NCBI RefSeq assembly: GCF_015223065.1
Contig: NZ_JADFBY010000002.1
Location: 496,001 to 560,000 of the forward strand
Direction of reading: 5' to 3'
Length of the DNA: 64,000 nt
Source: Mucilaginibacter sp. JRF
GTDB lineage: Bacteria > Bacteroidota > Bacteroidia > Sphingobacteriales > Sphingobacteriaceae
The notes under the pieces were generated by a model, which worked only from the letters and a program-made list of their open reading frames with translations, did no database searches and was not told the DNA's origin. This document shows, piece after piece, positions 8,623 to 17,034 of this stretch (the stretch's first letter is position 1; every line of letters starts with the position of its first letter). The position numbers and the translations under genes were made by a program.

Positions 8623-8707
8623 TGTCATTTCGAAGCGATAGCGAGAAATCTGCACGCGTTCATTTGTCAAGCGACAGATTTCTCCTCGTACCTCGATCGA
8701 AATGACA
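8623..8707. repeat. Family-1 palindromic repeat (complete)
   Basis: Complete copy: TGTCATTTCGA at the left, TCGAAATGACA at the right, with the inner arms GAGAAATCTG and CAGATTTCTC around a centre of about 20 bases. It follows the first composite repeat, with a collapsed family-2 palindrome (8580-8597) between them. Confidence 0.85.
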
Positions 8708-8994
8708 ACACATTTATTAAAATCCTCTCCCTCGGGGAGGATTATGAGGGGTATTTATAGGCACTTTGTGTAATAACTCCACAACTTTTTTAGCCGCACG
8801 AATCTGGCACGTCAACGGCAAAATAATTATAAAATAAATTTAAATATCTGATAATTAGATACTTAAAATGTATTTCAAATGGGGTTTATTGTGCTTTTAA
8901 TGATGCTTTTAGCAGAGTGGTAGTCTTATTGTATGTTATTCAGTAATTGTTTGGTATAATAAATAAAGTAATTAAAATTTAAAATCCGAAAACT

Positions 8995-9141
8995 ATGAAA
9001 AAGCTATTAAGCGTGCTGGTATTGTCAGCCTTCACTTTAGGTTCATTTGCTCAAACTGCTCCTAAAGATACTGCAAAAACTACAACTAAGACAGATACTG
9101 CAAAAACTGATACTACTAAAAAAGATAAAAAGAGAAAATAA
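8995..9141 (+). CDS. 48-residue secreted Thr/Lys/Asp-rich peptide
   Basis: ATG to TAA gives 48 codons. Residues 1-19 form a signal peptide (MKKLLSVLVLSAFTLGSFA, then Q) with a predicted cut before or at Gln20. The mature part is almost only Thr, Lys, Asp and Ala, with the word DTAKT repeated (DTAKTTTKT, DTAKTDTTKK), so it is probably disordered and basic at the end. A strong hairpin terminator follows 55 bases downstream, supporting a stand-alone transcript. I do not recognise a function; similar short TK-rich exported peptides are common in this group. Confidence 0.7.
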   Translation: MKKLLSVLVLSAFTLGSFAQTAPKDTAKTTTKTDTAKTDTTKKDKKRK

Positions 9142-9195
9142 TCTCTCGCTATCATTTAGTGTTGATTTAGCAGACCATCGAGTCTACTAAGATAG

Positions 9196-9228
9196 AAACC
9201 CATAGCTAACATACCTATGGGTTTTTAT
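9196..9228 (+). terminator. Intrinsic terminator after the small secreted peptide
   Basis: AAACCCATAG and CTATGGGTTT form a perfect 10-bp stem with a 9-base loop, followed by a T run. It ends the 48-residue peptide gene and may also serve the minus-strand gene stopping at 9287. Confidence 0.8.
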
Positions 9229-9286
9229 TGTTTTATACGTAAGCCGAAAGTTCATAAAACTTCCGACTTTTGTTGTTTTATAGCTA

Positions 9287-9946
9287 TCAGATGGTAATAC
9301 TTTGCCCTATCTGGTACACCTCGTGGAAAGTGATGCCCTGCTTCTCAAAGTGCTTTTTGTAGTTGGCGTAGCGTTGTAATATAAAAAAGTCGCGGGCGTA
9401 ACCATCATGTACGGGCAGTATTTGCTTGGGCTGCATTTTATCGGCAAAGGCGGCAATGCGTAGTTCGTTGGCAAAGGGTGCCATGGTTACTAACAATAGC
9501 AGTTCGATGCCTTTGTAATCGAGCAATTCATCGCCGAGGGTATCAACTGGGTAAAGCACTCTGTCGTTTATAACAAAGGCCGTCATTTGTGGTATGGGGT
9601 TATCCAGCAATGGTTCGTGAGTAACCGATATGGCTTTCAGACTGAACGGCCCTATCGTGATATCTCCCTCCTCTATCAATGTAAAGTCTAACCCTGCCTT
9701 GTTGAGTTGTTCCCCAACCTGGCTGTTGGTATGTAGTTTTGCATCGGTAACGGCCAAAATGCTTTTCAATATATCCAGGTCGAAATGATCGGGATGTATG
9801 TGCGTGATCACGATGCTGTTAACCCCGGCAAACATATCGGCAGTAACACGCCCCTCGGCAAAGGAGAACTTACCCGGATCAAATAACAGTTTATGGCCCT
9901 CGTGCTCAAACAACAGGCACGAGTGCAGGTATTTGCTGATCTTCAT
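9287..9946 (-). CDS. MBL-fold metallo-hydrolase (UlaG-like)
   Basis: A 219-residue hydrolase of the metallo-beta-lactamase superfamily (Lactamase_B_2 branch). The metal motif THIHPDHFD gives His49, His51, Asp53 and His54. Further ligands are likely His in SVTHEPL, Asp in PVDTLGD and His in PVHDGYARD. No signal peptide is present, so it is cytoplasmic. The substrate is unknown; relatives include UlaG-type lactonases and many uncharacterised proteins. It starts 12 bp after the stop of the DNA glycosylase gene on the same strand, so the two are probably co-transcribed. Confidence 0.8.
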   Translation of the reverse strand: MKISKYLHSCLLFEHEGHKLLFDPGKFSFAEGRVTADMFAGVNSIVITHIHPDHFDLDILKSILAVTDAKLHTNSQVGEQLNKAGLDFTLIEEGDITIGPFSLKAISVTHEPLLDNPIPQMTAFVINDRVLYPVDTLGDELLDYKGIELLLLVTMAPFANELRIAAFADKMQPKQILPVHDGYARDFFILQRYANYKKHFEKQGITFHEVYQIGQSITI

Positions 9947-9958
9947 ATTAAATAGTGT

Positions 9959-10732
9959 TTATTTATATAATTCCTGTTCGTCGGTATAGTAGGTTTTGCG
10001 GCTGCCATCTTTTATCCTGATCTCGGCACCATCGGGGCTGTGGGTTTTCCGGGCATTGTGTATCAGCATAAAATCCCTTACCTCGCCATTTATAATATCG
10101 GGGTTGCTTTTCAATATCTGCTTTTCGGCATCGGTAAGTACATCCCGAACGGTTTTGGCTAAAACTTTCACTTTATCGGCCGGTATTTTATTACTTGCCG
10201 AAAACGGGGATATCCGCGCATGCCACAAAATTTCATCGGCATAAGCATTGCCAATACCCCTTATTACCTTTTGATCAAGCAATATGGTTTTTACAGCCGA
10301 TCTGCTTCTGCCTAACACTTCTTTGTAAAACTCAAGGTCGGCAGTTTTGTCCAGCGCGTCGGGTGCTTCCTTCTTTTCAGGATTGAGGGTAGGAGTAGCC
10401 ATTTTTTGAAAATCGGTAAGTGTAAGTCCGCTATCGTCGGTAAAGTTGATTTCAATTATGGGATATTTGTTGGTGTTCTTTTCCTCAAATAAAAACAGCT
10501 TTCCGTGCAGCATCAGGTGCAGGCCAAGCACATCGCCTTTATCGAAACGTATGTGCAGCTCCTTACCATCGCGGTATACCTCGTCAATTTTTTGGTGTTG
10601 CAGGGTGTGGTTCAACTCATCGGCACTAACGTTGAGCTTGCCGGTGTGCACAACAACATCTTTTACGGTTTTGCCTTTAAACTTTTTGTTGATGTTATGG
10701 CTAAACGCCTGTAGATCGGGTAATTCGGGCAT
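9959..10732 (-). CDS. Fpg/Nei-family DNA glycosylase lacking the zinc ligands
   Basis: A 257-residue base-excision repair enzyme. MPELP gives the catalytic Pro2 and Glu3, Lys57 is in the expected beta-hairpin position (DGKELHIRF), and the helix-two-turn-helix is seen in RGIGNAYADEILWHARISP (about 157-175). The C-terminal finger region keeps the loop arginine (GSRKTYYT, about Arg245) but has none of the four cysteines that bind zinc in Fpg. This resembles the zincless finger of NEIL1-type enzymes. Which lesions it removes cannot be read from sequence. It precedes the metallo-hydrolase gene on the same strand. Confidence 0.85.
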   Translation of the reverse strand: MPELPDLQAFSHNINKKFKGKTVKDVVVHTGKLNVSADELNHTLQHQKIDEVYRDGKELHIRFDKGDVLGLHLMLHGKLFLFEEKNTNKYPIIEINFTDDSGLTLTDFQKMATPTLNPEKKEAPDALDKTADLEFYKEVLGRSRSAVKTILLDQKVIRGIGNAYADEILWHARISPFSASNKIPADKVKVLAKTVRDVLTDAEKQILKSNPDIINGEVRDFMLIHNARKTHSPDGAEIRIKDGSRKTYYTDEQELYK

Positions 10733-10750
10733 GGCTTATCAGTTTTGTAT

Positions 10751-10787
10751 AAAAAACAAAGGCGCCAACATTATGTTCAGCGCCTTT
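10751..10787 (-). terminator. Intrinsic terminator downstream of the barrel gene
   Basis: AAAGGCGC and GCGCCTTT pair, with further AACAT/ATGTT pairing in between. The A run at 10751-10756 reads as a T run on the minus strand, the direction of the gene ending at 10810. Confidence 0.65.
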
Positions 10788-10809
10788 AATATTTTGCTCG
10801 CGCGATAGC

Positions 10810-12414
10810 TTAAAAATCGGTATAAATGTTACGGAAGGTGCTGCGCAAGCCAATAGTAAGCAGCGTGGTATTTGATGTACCCACGGTGTTGCTCAACTGA
10901 CGATAGATGCCGCCCACCTCAAGTTTCAGGTTATAGCGCGGGTTTAGAATAAAGCCAACCGTGCCCTCAGCGTATTTTAAGGTAGTACTTAAACCCTGGC
11001 CTGTGCTGGTGCCCGGTATATTGTCGCCGTTAAAGGCAAGCAGAATATTTTTGCCGTTATTATCGGTAGCGGTGGCATCCAAGCCGTATTTTGCGTAGAT
11101 GACCTTCCCTTGCAGATCAAACCTGCCTACAGAGTAATTCAGTATACCCAAAGTTTCTCTAAAGTTAGCGCCGAATGGATGTGCCAATGGTTCGCTAAAG
11201 GCAGTATAACCGCTCAGTCTTTCGGCGCCGCTGTAAGCGTATGGTTGAGCGGTATTGTATTCGGCCAGGTAATTCAGGTTGGTAACGCCGAACAGGTCAG
11301 CCCCGCGAACGCCCGCCTGCCAGCCTGTAGTGGTGATGGCCTTGCCCTCGTTGCCTTGCACACGGTCGAACATGAATTGCCCGTAAATGGCATGCTTGTT
11401 CAGGAATTTATATTTACCGTTAAACCCGGCAATGGAGTTTCCCGGTTGACTTGACGGGCCCAGCGAACTGGCAAAAAATACGGGGTTAATAAAGTTAACA
11501 TCAAAGCTGCGGTGCACGCCCTGCTTGTTAGCTTCGGGCGCTATGTAGGCGTTGAAAAAGCCTAACGATGCCCGGTTGCTGATGGTCCAGTCGATGTAAT
11601 GAAAGGCTGCCCATTTGCGGCGGTTATCGCCAAAGGTATCAAAACGGGGTTCCTGCCTGTCCTGCATGTAAGCCCACATGGCCATGTATTGTATTGGCCC
11701 CAAAGTTACCGTAGTGCGGAAGAAGGGGTAATTGGTCGCGAAATCCGACAATAGTAACGACCGGTATCCATCGCCAATAAAATTCTTATCCTGCCCTAAA
11801 GTAAAGTTAAGCTGCTTTATGGGGGTGTATGATATTACTGCCGTAACGTACGACCAATCCTTGGTTTTTTCCCTGCCGAATTTACGGTCGTATGATTGGC
11901 CGGAGATCATGCCGGTACGGTTTACATAAGCATCATAATAATCGGCAAAGCGGGCCTGATTTTCAAAACCGCTGGTATAGAATGAGAATTTAGTACCTAT
12001 GGTACCGCCGATCTGGAAACCACGAGTGTTAAGCCAGGTGGTGTTACGGCCTTTAAACTCGCGGCCAATGGTAAGGTCGGGCAAGTAATCGGCATAAAAG
12101 GTATAATCCTCCTTGCGCACATCAAACAAATGCTCACGGAAAAGCTTGCGGTAAACCCAGCCCTTGTGGGTGGTATCGTTACCGTAATTCATCAGCGAAT
12201 CGTACCGCGCGGTAAGCGAACTATCAATAAGCAGTGGCTTTAGCGCGGTGTGTATGTTGTTTGATGTTGAATAAACATCGGCATTAAATTTTTGGTAGAA
12301 CTGGTACTGGTAGGGCAGCTGTACTGATTGCGCATTGGCCACATTGCCGCAAAATAAAGCGGCGGCCGCGGCCAATATCAACTTACAGCGTTTAACAGTG
12401 TAGATGTTTTGCAT
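10810..12414 (-). CDS. Outer-membrane beta-barrel protein, Wzi/RemB-like
   Basis: 534 residues with a signal peptide (about 1-28, ending in NVANAQ) and an aromatic-rich, alternating strand pattern to a C-terminal aromatic strand (FRNIYTDF). The segment LGQDKNFIGDGYRSLLLSD followed by NYPFFR is the signature I associate with capsule-assembly Wzi and gliding-motility RemB-like proteins of Bacteroidota. It probably sits in the outer membrane and interacts with surface polysaccharide or the motility apparatus; that role is inferred from family resemblance only. It stands alone between a terminator and a divergent small membrane protein gene. Confidence 0.65.
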   Translation of the reverse strand: MQNIYTVKRCKLILAAAAALFCGNVANAQSVQLPYQYQFYQKFNADVYSTSNNIHTALKPLLIDSSLTARYDSLMNYGNDTTHKGWVYRKLFREHLFDVRKEDYTFYADYLPDLTIGREFKGRNTTWLNTRGFQIGGTIGTKFSFYTSGFENQARFADYYDAYVNRTGMISGQSYDRKFGREKTKDWSYVTAVISYTPIKQLNFTLGQDKNFIGDGYRSLLLSDFATNYPFFRTTVTLGPIQYMAMWAYMQDRQEPRFDTFGDNRRKWAAFHYIDWTISNRASLGFFNAYIAPEANKQGVHRSFDVNFINPVFFASSLGPSSQPGNSIAGFNGKYKFLNKHAIYGQFMFDRVQGNEGKAITTTGWQAGVRGADLFGVTNLNYLAEYNTAQPYAYSGAERLSGYTAFSEPLAHPFGANFRETLGILNYSVGRFDLQGKVIYAKYGLDATATDNNGKNILLAFNGDNIPGTSTGQGLSTTLKYAEGTVGFILNPRYNLKLEVGGIYRQLSNTVGTSNTTLLTIGLRSTFRNIYTDF

Positions 12415-12561
12415 TTACATTAATTATGGGTACAAGATATAAAAATTGCAGGCCAATTTTTATTATGTTGATCAATAAGGCGTAGCAGGCATTGGTAAAC
12501 ATACCTAATGTAAAACCGGCAACTATTGTTTTTAAGACTGTTATGATTATTTTTACCGTGA

Positions 12562-12843
12562 ATGAACTATAAAGCTAAACCTGTTACATACTCAATAATC
12601 TACTACATAATTACCTGGTTATTGATATGGGTATTTAATTCATTTGATACCTTCAAATCGGGGCCTTGTACTATGGGGCTTGATCTGTTTAGTGTATTTT
12701 TAGCTATCCTGATTAGCTTAGCTATTATTGTTATCACGCTCATTAAGGCCATTATCAGGAGGAAAAGGCTAAACTGGAAATATCTGCTGGTAAACGTATT
12801 GGGGCTGGGTAGTTACTTTTTTATAGTTTGGTTATTATGGTAA
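12562..12843 (+). CDS. Small three-pass membrane protein, unknown function
   Basis: 93 residues with hydrophobic segments at about 9-24, 41-62 and 76-92, and a basic RRKR loop at about residues 66-69 between the second and third. It resembles many uncharacterised small inner-membrane proteins. It lies 110 bp before the DUF2723 start on the same strand and is divergent from the barrel gene. Confidence 0.6.
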   Translation: MNYKAKPVTYSIIYYIITWLLIWVFNSFDTFKSGPCTMGLDLFSVFLAILISLAIIVITLIKAIIRRKRLNWKYLLVNVLGLGSYFFIVWLLW

Positions 12844-12953
12844 TTGTCTTAACGCTCATTTAACACTTCCTGTTAAAAAAGGTTAATGCCCATACTACTC
12901 CCCGTAAAAAGCGGATATTTACGGCATTGAAGAAACTTTTACATCACTCCACC

Positions 12954-15900
12954 ATGCCTTATACTAAAATTAACAACCTGCTGGGTTGGCTTTGCTTTGT
13001 AGTTGCCGCTATAACCTACACGCTCACGCTCGAGCAATCAGTAAGTTTTTGGGATTGCGGCGAATTTATCTCCTGCGCTTATCGTTTGCAGGTATCACAC
13101 CAACCGGGTTACCCGCTTTTCGCCATGATAGGTAAGGTGTTCTCACTGCTATCCTTTGGCGATCGTACCAAGGTAGCCTACTTTACCAACCTGTGTTCGG
13201 CCATTGCAAGCGCTGCAACCATCATGTTTTTGTTTTGGAGCATTACCGCTTTGGCCAAAAAGCTCACCGCCAAAACTTATGCCGATGCCATGCCCCAACA
13301 AAGGCTCATCAGCATTATGGGTGCCGGACTGGTAGGCGCGCTGGCCTTTACTTTTTCGGATACGTTCTGGTTTTCGGCTGTCGAAACCATTGTGTTCGCC
13401 CTGTCATCACTATGTATAGCCCTGGTATTTTGGGCCATACTGAAATGGGATGCCCATGCCGATGAACCCGGTGCCGACCGCTGGCTGGTTTTTATTGCTT
13501 ACGTTATGGGCCTATCCATAGGTATACACCTGCTTAACCTGCTTACCATACCGGCGCTAACCATGGTGTACTACTTTAGGCGATATAAAAACGTCACCTT
13601 TAAAAAGGGCTTTATGGTGTTTTTATTAGGAGTAGCGCTGCTGGCCTTTGTGCAATACGGCATTATACAATACACGGTTAAATTTGCCGGTTGGTTCGAT
13701 TTCTTTTTTGTGAACTCGCTTGGCTTAGGCTTTAATAGTGGCGCCATTGTTTTCTTTATCATACTTATCGGTGGTATTGTTTGGGGTACGCTGTACAGCA
13801 TCAAACACAAAAAATATTACGTGCATTTGGCGCTGATGTGCCTGTCGTTTTTGTACCTGGGTTACAGTTGTTTTATGTATGTACCTATACGCTCAACGGC
13901 TAACCCAACGCTTAACAATACCCACCCGGATAACGCCTTTACACTGGCCAGTTACCTTAACCGCGAGCAATATCCGCCAAGTCCGTTACTGTACGGGCCA
14001 TATTTTGATGGGCAGGCTATTGACCAGGTGCAAGGCAAGGCCCGATACCGCAAGGGCGAAAAAAAATACAAGAAAACCGGCTACAGGCAAACCGTGGTGT
14101 ACGATCATAATACCATACTGCCTCGCATGTTTAGTGACGATGGCGACGACCCGCAATTCTATCGCCAGTGGATGCAGATGGACGATGGCCATACGCCGAA
14201 CTTTGCGGATAACCTGGGTTTTATGTTCAGCTGGCAGATATACCAGATGTATGCCCGCTATTTTCTGTGGAATTTTGTAGGTCGTTATAACGATATGGAC
14301 GGCCAGCAAAGCATGACCAGTCTTGACGGTAACTGGACGAGCGGTTTGTTTGACGGCATGAAACATCTGCCTAAATCAGTTACCGAAAGCCCATCGTACA
14401 TGCCATTATATGGTCTGCCGCTTATTATTGGCTTAATTGGCATGTACTACCATTTTAAGCGCCGCAAGCGCGATGCACTGGTGATAACCCTGCTGTGGTT
14501 TTTTACCGGTATCGCCATTGTGCTGTACGTTAATCAGCCATCCATACAGCCGCGCGAGCGCGATTATTCGTATGTGGGCTCATTCTACGCCTTTGCCATT
14601 TGGATAGGTTTGGGCGTGGTAGCCATTAGCGAATGGGTGCAGCAACGCTTTAAGTTCCCGAAAGCATCGCTTGCCGCAACCGCACTTTGCCTGTTATGCG
14701 CCCCGGTGTTGATGGCATTTAAGGAATGGCGCGGGCACGATCGCTCCACCAAACTTACCGCGCACGATATGGCTTATAACTACCTGATATCGTGCCCGCC
14801 AAATGCCATTTTGTTTACCTATGGCGATAATGATACCTACTCGTTATGGTATGCGCAGGAGGTAGAAAACATAAGGCCCGATGTGCGTTTGGTTAACCTG
14901 AGCCTGTTCACCAGCGATTGGTTGATCAAGCAAATGCAGCACAAGGTGAATGAGTCGGCACCGCTGCCTATCACCATGCCTTATGATAAATATAAGGAGG
15001 GTGTGCGCGACATTATTTACTTTAATGATGAGCACATCCCCGGCCACATAGAAGTAAAGGAGTTGTTTGATTTTATTACTTCAGACGATCCGCGAACACA
15101 TGTAAAATATCAGAGTGGTTTGGAAGCTAATTATCTGCCTACCAAAAACTTTAAGATAACCGTAAAACCCGATGATGTTATCAAGAACAAGGTAGTAAGC
15201 GCCAATCAACATAAAATGATAGCCGATAGCGTGGTATGGAAATACAACTCAAACCTGATAGTAAAAAACAACCTCGCTATTCTGGATATGCTGGCGCACA
15301 ATAACTGGAAGCGCCCTATATGCTTAACCGTTACCGCGGGCATGAGCAACATGATAGGTTTGGATGATTACCTGTACCGCGAAGGTTTTACTTACCGCTT
15401 GTTACCCTTAAAACCCGATACTGCCTTGAATGATCAGGGTGATAAGGTAAATACCGCAGTGATGTATGATAACGTGATGAACAAGTTTAAGTTCGGTAAC
15501 TTTAAGCATGCCCGTTTTCTTGATCAGCAATCGGTAGTGATGTTTTACCCTACGCTTACCACCACTTTCCTGACCCTGGCCGATGCCCTGATAGCCGACG
15601 GTAAAACTGATATGGCCCGCAAGGTTTTAAACCGCTTTGATGAGGTACTGCCCAACCTTGACCCTTTTGTGGATGTAGCCAACCGTAAGGCGCACATGGC
15701 CGAGGCTGCCTACCATGTAGGCGACTACAAACTGGGCAATAAGCTAACAGGAAATATTTATGATTATCTTACGGATGAGCTGGACTATAATGCCACAGTG
15801 TTTGAGGATAGCCCGAACAGTGTGGATGTACGCACGGTGAACTTCGGGGTATACATCCTGAACAACATGGTTCGCTATACCAAAGCTGCCCACCAGGACG

Positions 15901-15977
15901 CGCTTGCCACCAAAATTGAAAAGCAAACCCGGGCATACGAGCAAAAGTTTGCCCCTATACTACAACCCATGGAGTAG
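12954..15977 (+). CDS. DUF2723 multi-pass membrane protein (predicted GT-C glycosyltransferase-like)
   Basis: About 1007 residues. The start is MPYTKINNLLGWLCF at 12954; an upstream TTG at 12927 is less likely. The diagnostic opening TLEQSVSFWDCGEFIS, with acidic residues in the first periplasmic loop, is the DUF2723 hallmark and resembles protein O-mannosyltransferases. About a dozen hydrophobic segments occupy residues 10-590, followed by a C-terminal soluble region of about 400 residues. The acceptor and sugar are unknown; protein O-glycosylation in the envelope is a reasonable inference. A very strong terminator follows directly. Confidence 0.85.
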   Translation: MPYTKINNLLGWLCFVVAAITYTLTLEQSVSFWDCGEFISCAYRLQVSHQPGYPLFAMIGKVFSLLSFGDRTKVAYFTNLCSAIASAATIMFLFWSITALAKKLTAKTYADAMPQQRLISIMGAGLVGALAFTFSDTFWFSAVETIVFALSSLCIALVFWAILKWDAHADEPGADRWLVFIAYVMGLSIGIHLLNLLTIPALTMVYYFRRYKNVTFKKGFMVFLLGVALLAFVQYGIIQYTVKFAGWFDFFFVNSLGLGFNSGAIVFFIILIGGIVWGTLYSIKHKKYYVHLALMCLSFLYLGYSCFMYVPIRSTANPTLNNTHPDNAFTLASYLNREQYPPSPLLYGPYFDGQAIDQVQGKARYRKGEKKYKKTGYRQTVVYDHNTILPRMFSDDGDDPQFYRQWMQMDDGHTPNFADNLGFMFSWQIYQMYARYFLWNFVGRYNDMDGQQSMTSLDGNWTSGLFDGMKHLPKSVTESPSYMPLYGLPLIIGLIGMYYHFKRRKRDALVITLLWFFTGIAIVLYVNQPSIQPRERDYSYVGSFYAFAIWIGLGVVAISEWVQQRFKFPKASLAATALCLLCAPVLMAFKEWRGHDRSTKLTAHDMAYNYLISCPPNAILFTYGDNDTYSLWYAQEVENIRPDVRLVNLSLFTSDWLIKQMQHKVNESAPLPITMPYDKYKEGVRDIIYFNDEHIPGHIEVKELFDFITSDDPRTHVKYQSGLEANYLPTKNFKITVKPDDVIKNKVVSANQHKMIADSVVWKYNSNLIVKNNLAILDMLAHNNWKRPICLTVTAGMSNMIGLDDYLYREGFTYRLLPLKPDTALNDQGDKVNTAVMYDNVMNKFKFGNFKHARFLDQQSVVMFYPTLTTTFLTLADALIADGKTDMARKVLNRFDEVLPNLDPFVDVANRKAHMAEAAYHVGDYKLGNKLTGNIYDYLTDELDYNATVFEDSPNSVDVRTVNFGVYILNNMVRYTKAAHQDALATKIEKQTRAYEQKFAPILQPME

Positions 15978-15981
15978 TAAA

Positions 15982-16020
15982 AACAAAAGCGGGTAATGCA
16001 ATGCATTACCCGCTTTTGTT
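15982..16020 (+). terminator. Strong intrinsic terminator
   Basis: AAAAGCGGGTAATGC and GCATTACCCGCTTTT form a perfect stem of about 17 bp with a 3-base loop and a T run. It lies between the convergent DUF2723 gene (+) and HAD gene (-) and can act in both directions. Confidence 0.9.
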
Positions 16021-16041
16021 TTTATGAGGAATTTGAATCTC

Positions 16042-16695
16042 TTAAAGTATATCTCTCAGCTCGCCAAAGCTTGATATAGTGGCTACCTGCCCGCTCTCTA
16101 CCTTACCAAAGCCATAATTACAGAAAATGAAAGGTACGCCCGCTTTAACAGTAGAATCGTAATCGCCCTGGGTATCGCCTATGTAAACCGGCGCTTTCAG
16201 GTCAAAATCATTCACTATATCTACAATATTCTCTGCCTTTGGCTGCCCTTTGGTGCCATAGCACTGAAAACCCTCAAAGTAATGGTTCAGCTTGCTGAAA
16301 TTAAAGAATGTTTCGGCATAACCATTTTGGCAATTACTTACTATGAACAGGCGATAACGCTCCTTTAAATATTGCAGCGTTTCTTCCAATTGCGGGTAAA
16401 GCTCGCCGCCCAGGGCATTAAGCGTTTCAAGCTCACTTACCGAACAATGCGCTTTAAATTCATTACGCTGTGCATCATCCAGATAAGGCAGCAGCTTCAC
16501 AAAAATGGCATCGTAAGCCATCCCGGTAATTGAACGAACATCAGCCTGTGTAATATCATCCCTAACAAAATCAACCTTTTGCTTGGCAGCCTGCCAGGCC
16601 ACGGCCACATTAGCGGTACTATCCCACAAGGTACCGTCGAGATCAAAAATTATGCTGTCGTAAATGTTTTTTAACGATGTTGGAGTATCTGCCAT
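16042..16695 (-). CDS. HAD-superfamily phosphatase (phosphoglycolate phosphatase-like)
   Basis: A 217-residue hydrolase. Motif I is FDLDGTLWDS, with the two catalytic aspartates close to the N-terminus; motif II is in LFIVSNCQNGY; the Lys of motif III lies in GTKGQPKAEN; and the acidic motif IV is VYIGDTQGDYDS. The C1-type helical cap lies between motifs I and II. I place the start at the ATG at 16695 (MADTPTS); the longer frame starts at TTG. Substrate is unproven. Confidence 0.8.
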   Translation of the reverse strand: MADTPTSLKNIYDSIIFDLDGTLWDSTANVAVAWQAAKQKVDFVRDDITQADVRSITGMAYDAIFVKLLPYLDDAQRNEFKAHCSVSELETLNALGGELYPQLEETLQYLKERYRLFIVSNCQNGYAETFFNFSKLNHYFEGFQCYGTKGQPKAENIVDIVNDFDLKAPVYIGDTQGDYDSTVKAGVPFIFCNYGFGKVESGQVATISSFGELRDIL

Positions 16696-16790
16696 AGGCG
16701 GCAAAGGTAGTAAAAGCAAGGGTGCTTATTGTCTGGAAAATGCTACTTTCCTTATGTAATTATCTTCGTGGGCACGGTTTTTAGCCAATT

Positions 16791-16876
16791 ACGTCATTGC
16801 GAGGTACGAAGCAATCCTCGAGCGATTTGTCCTGAAGAATATCCTAAAGAGATTGCTTCGTACCTCGCAATGACGC
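16791..16876. repeat. Family-2 palindromic repeat
   Basis: The arms ACGTCATTGCGAGGTACGAA and TTCGTACCTCGCAATGACG are inverted partners, with inner GCAATC/GATTGC pairs. A second full copy is at 27319, and collapsed versions lie at 8580 and 36498. It sits in the gap between the divergent HAD start and the metallophosphoesterase stop. Confidence 0.9.
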
Positions 16877-16898
16877 GTTTTTTATGTGTTATCCACAA

Positions 16899-16979
16899 TG
16901 TCATTTCGACGGAGGAGAAATCTGTACATGTTCAATAGCAAAGCGACAGATTTCTCCTCGTACCTCGTTCGAAATGACA
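16899..16979. repeat. Family-1 palindromic repeat
   Basis: Complete copy with outer arms TGTCATTTCGA/TCGAAATGACA and inner GAGAAATCTG/CAGATTTCTC. It lies 22 bp after the family-2 palindrome and is followed by a CT-rich hairpin at 16989-17022. This tandem of families 2 and 1 recurs at 27319-27502. Confidence 0.9.
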
Positions 16980-17034
16980 ATTTTTTAAAATCCTCCCCAA
17001 GTGGGAGGATTTAGGAGGGGTTCCTGTATACCCT

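Larger units (their letters stand above)
7980..8994. other. Gene-free repeat cluster
   Basis: No convincing gene lies in this kilobase. In order it holds: a CT-rich hairpin (8049-8081), a family-1 palindrome (8106-8172), a second CT-rich hairpin (8174-8205), the composite repeat (8234-8560), a collapsed family-2 palindrome (8580-8597), another family-1 palindrome (8623-8707), a third CT hairpin (8721-8752), and then A/T-rich sequence that probably contains the promoter of the small secreted peptide at 8995. Confidence 0.8.

Noticed and set aside
12927-12953. TTG start for the DUF2723 protein
   Set aside because: The family starts close to the KINNLLGW segment, and the ATG at 12954 precedes it directly.
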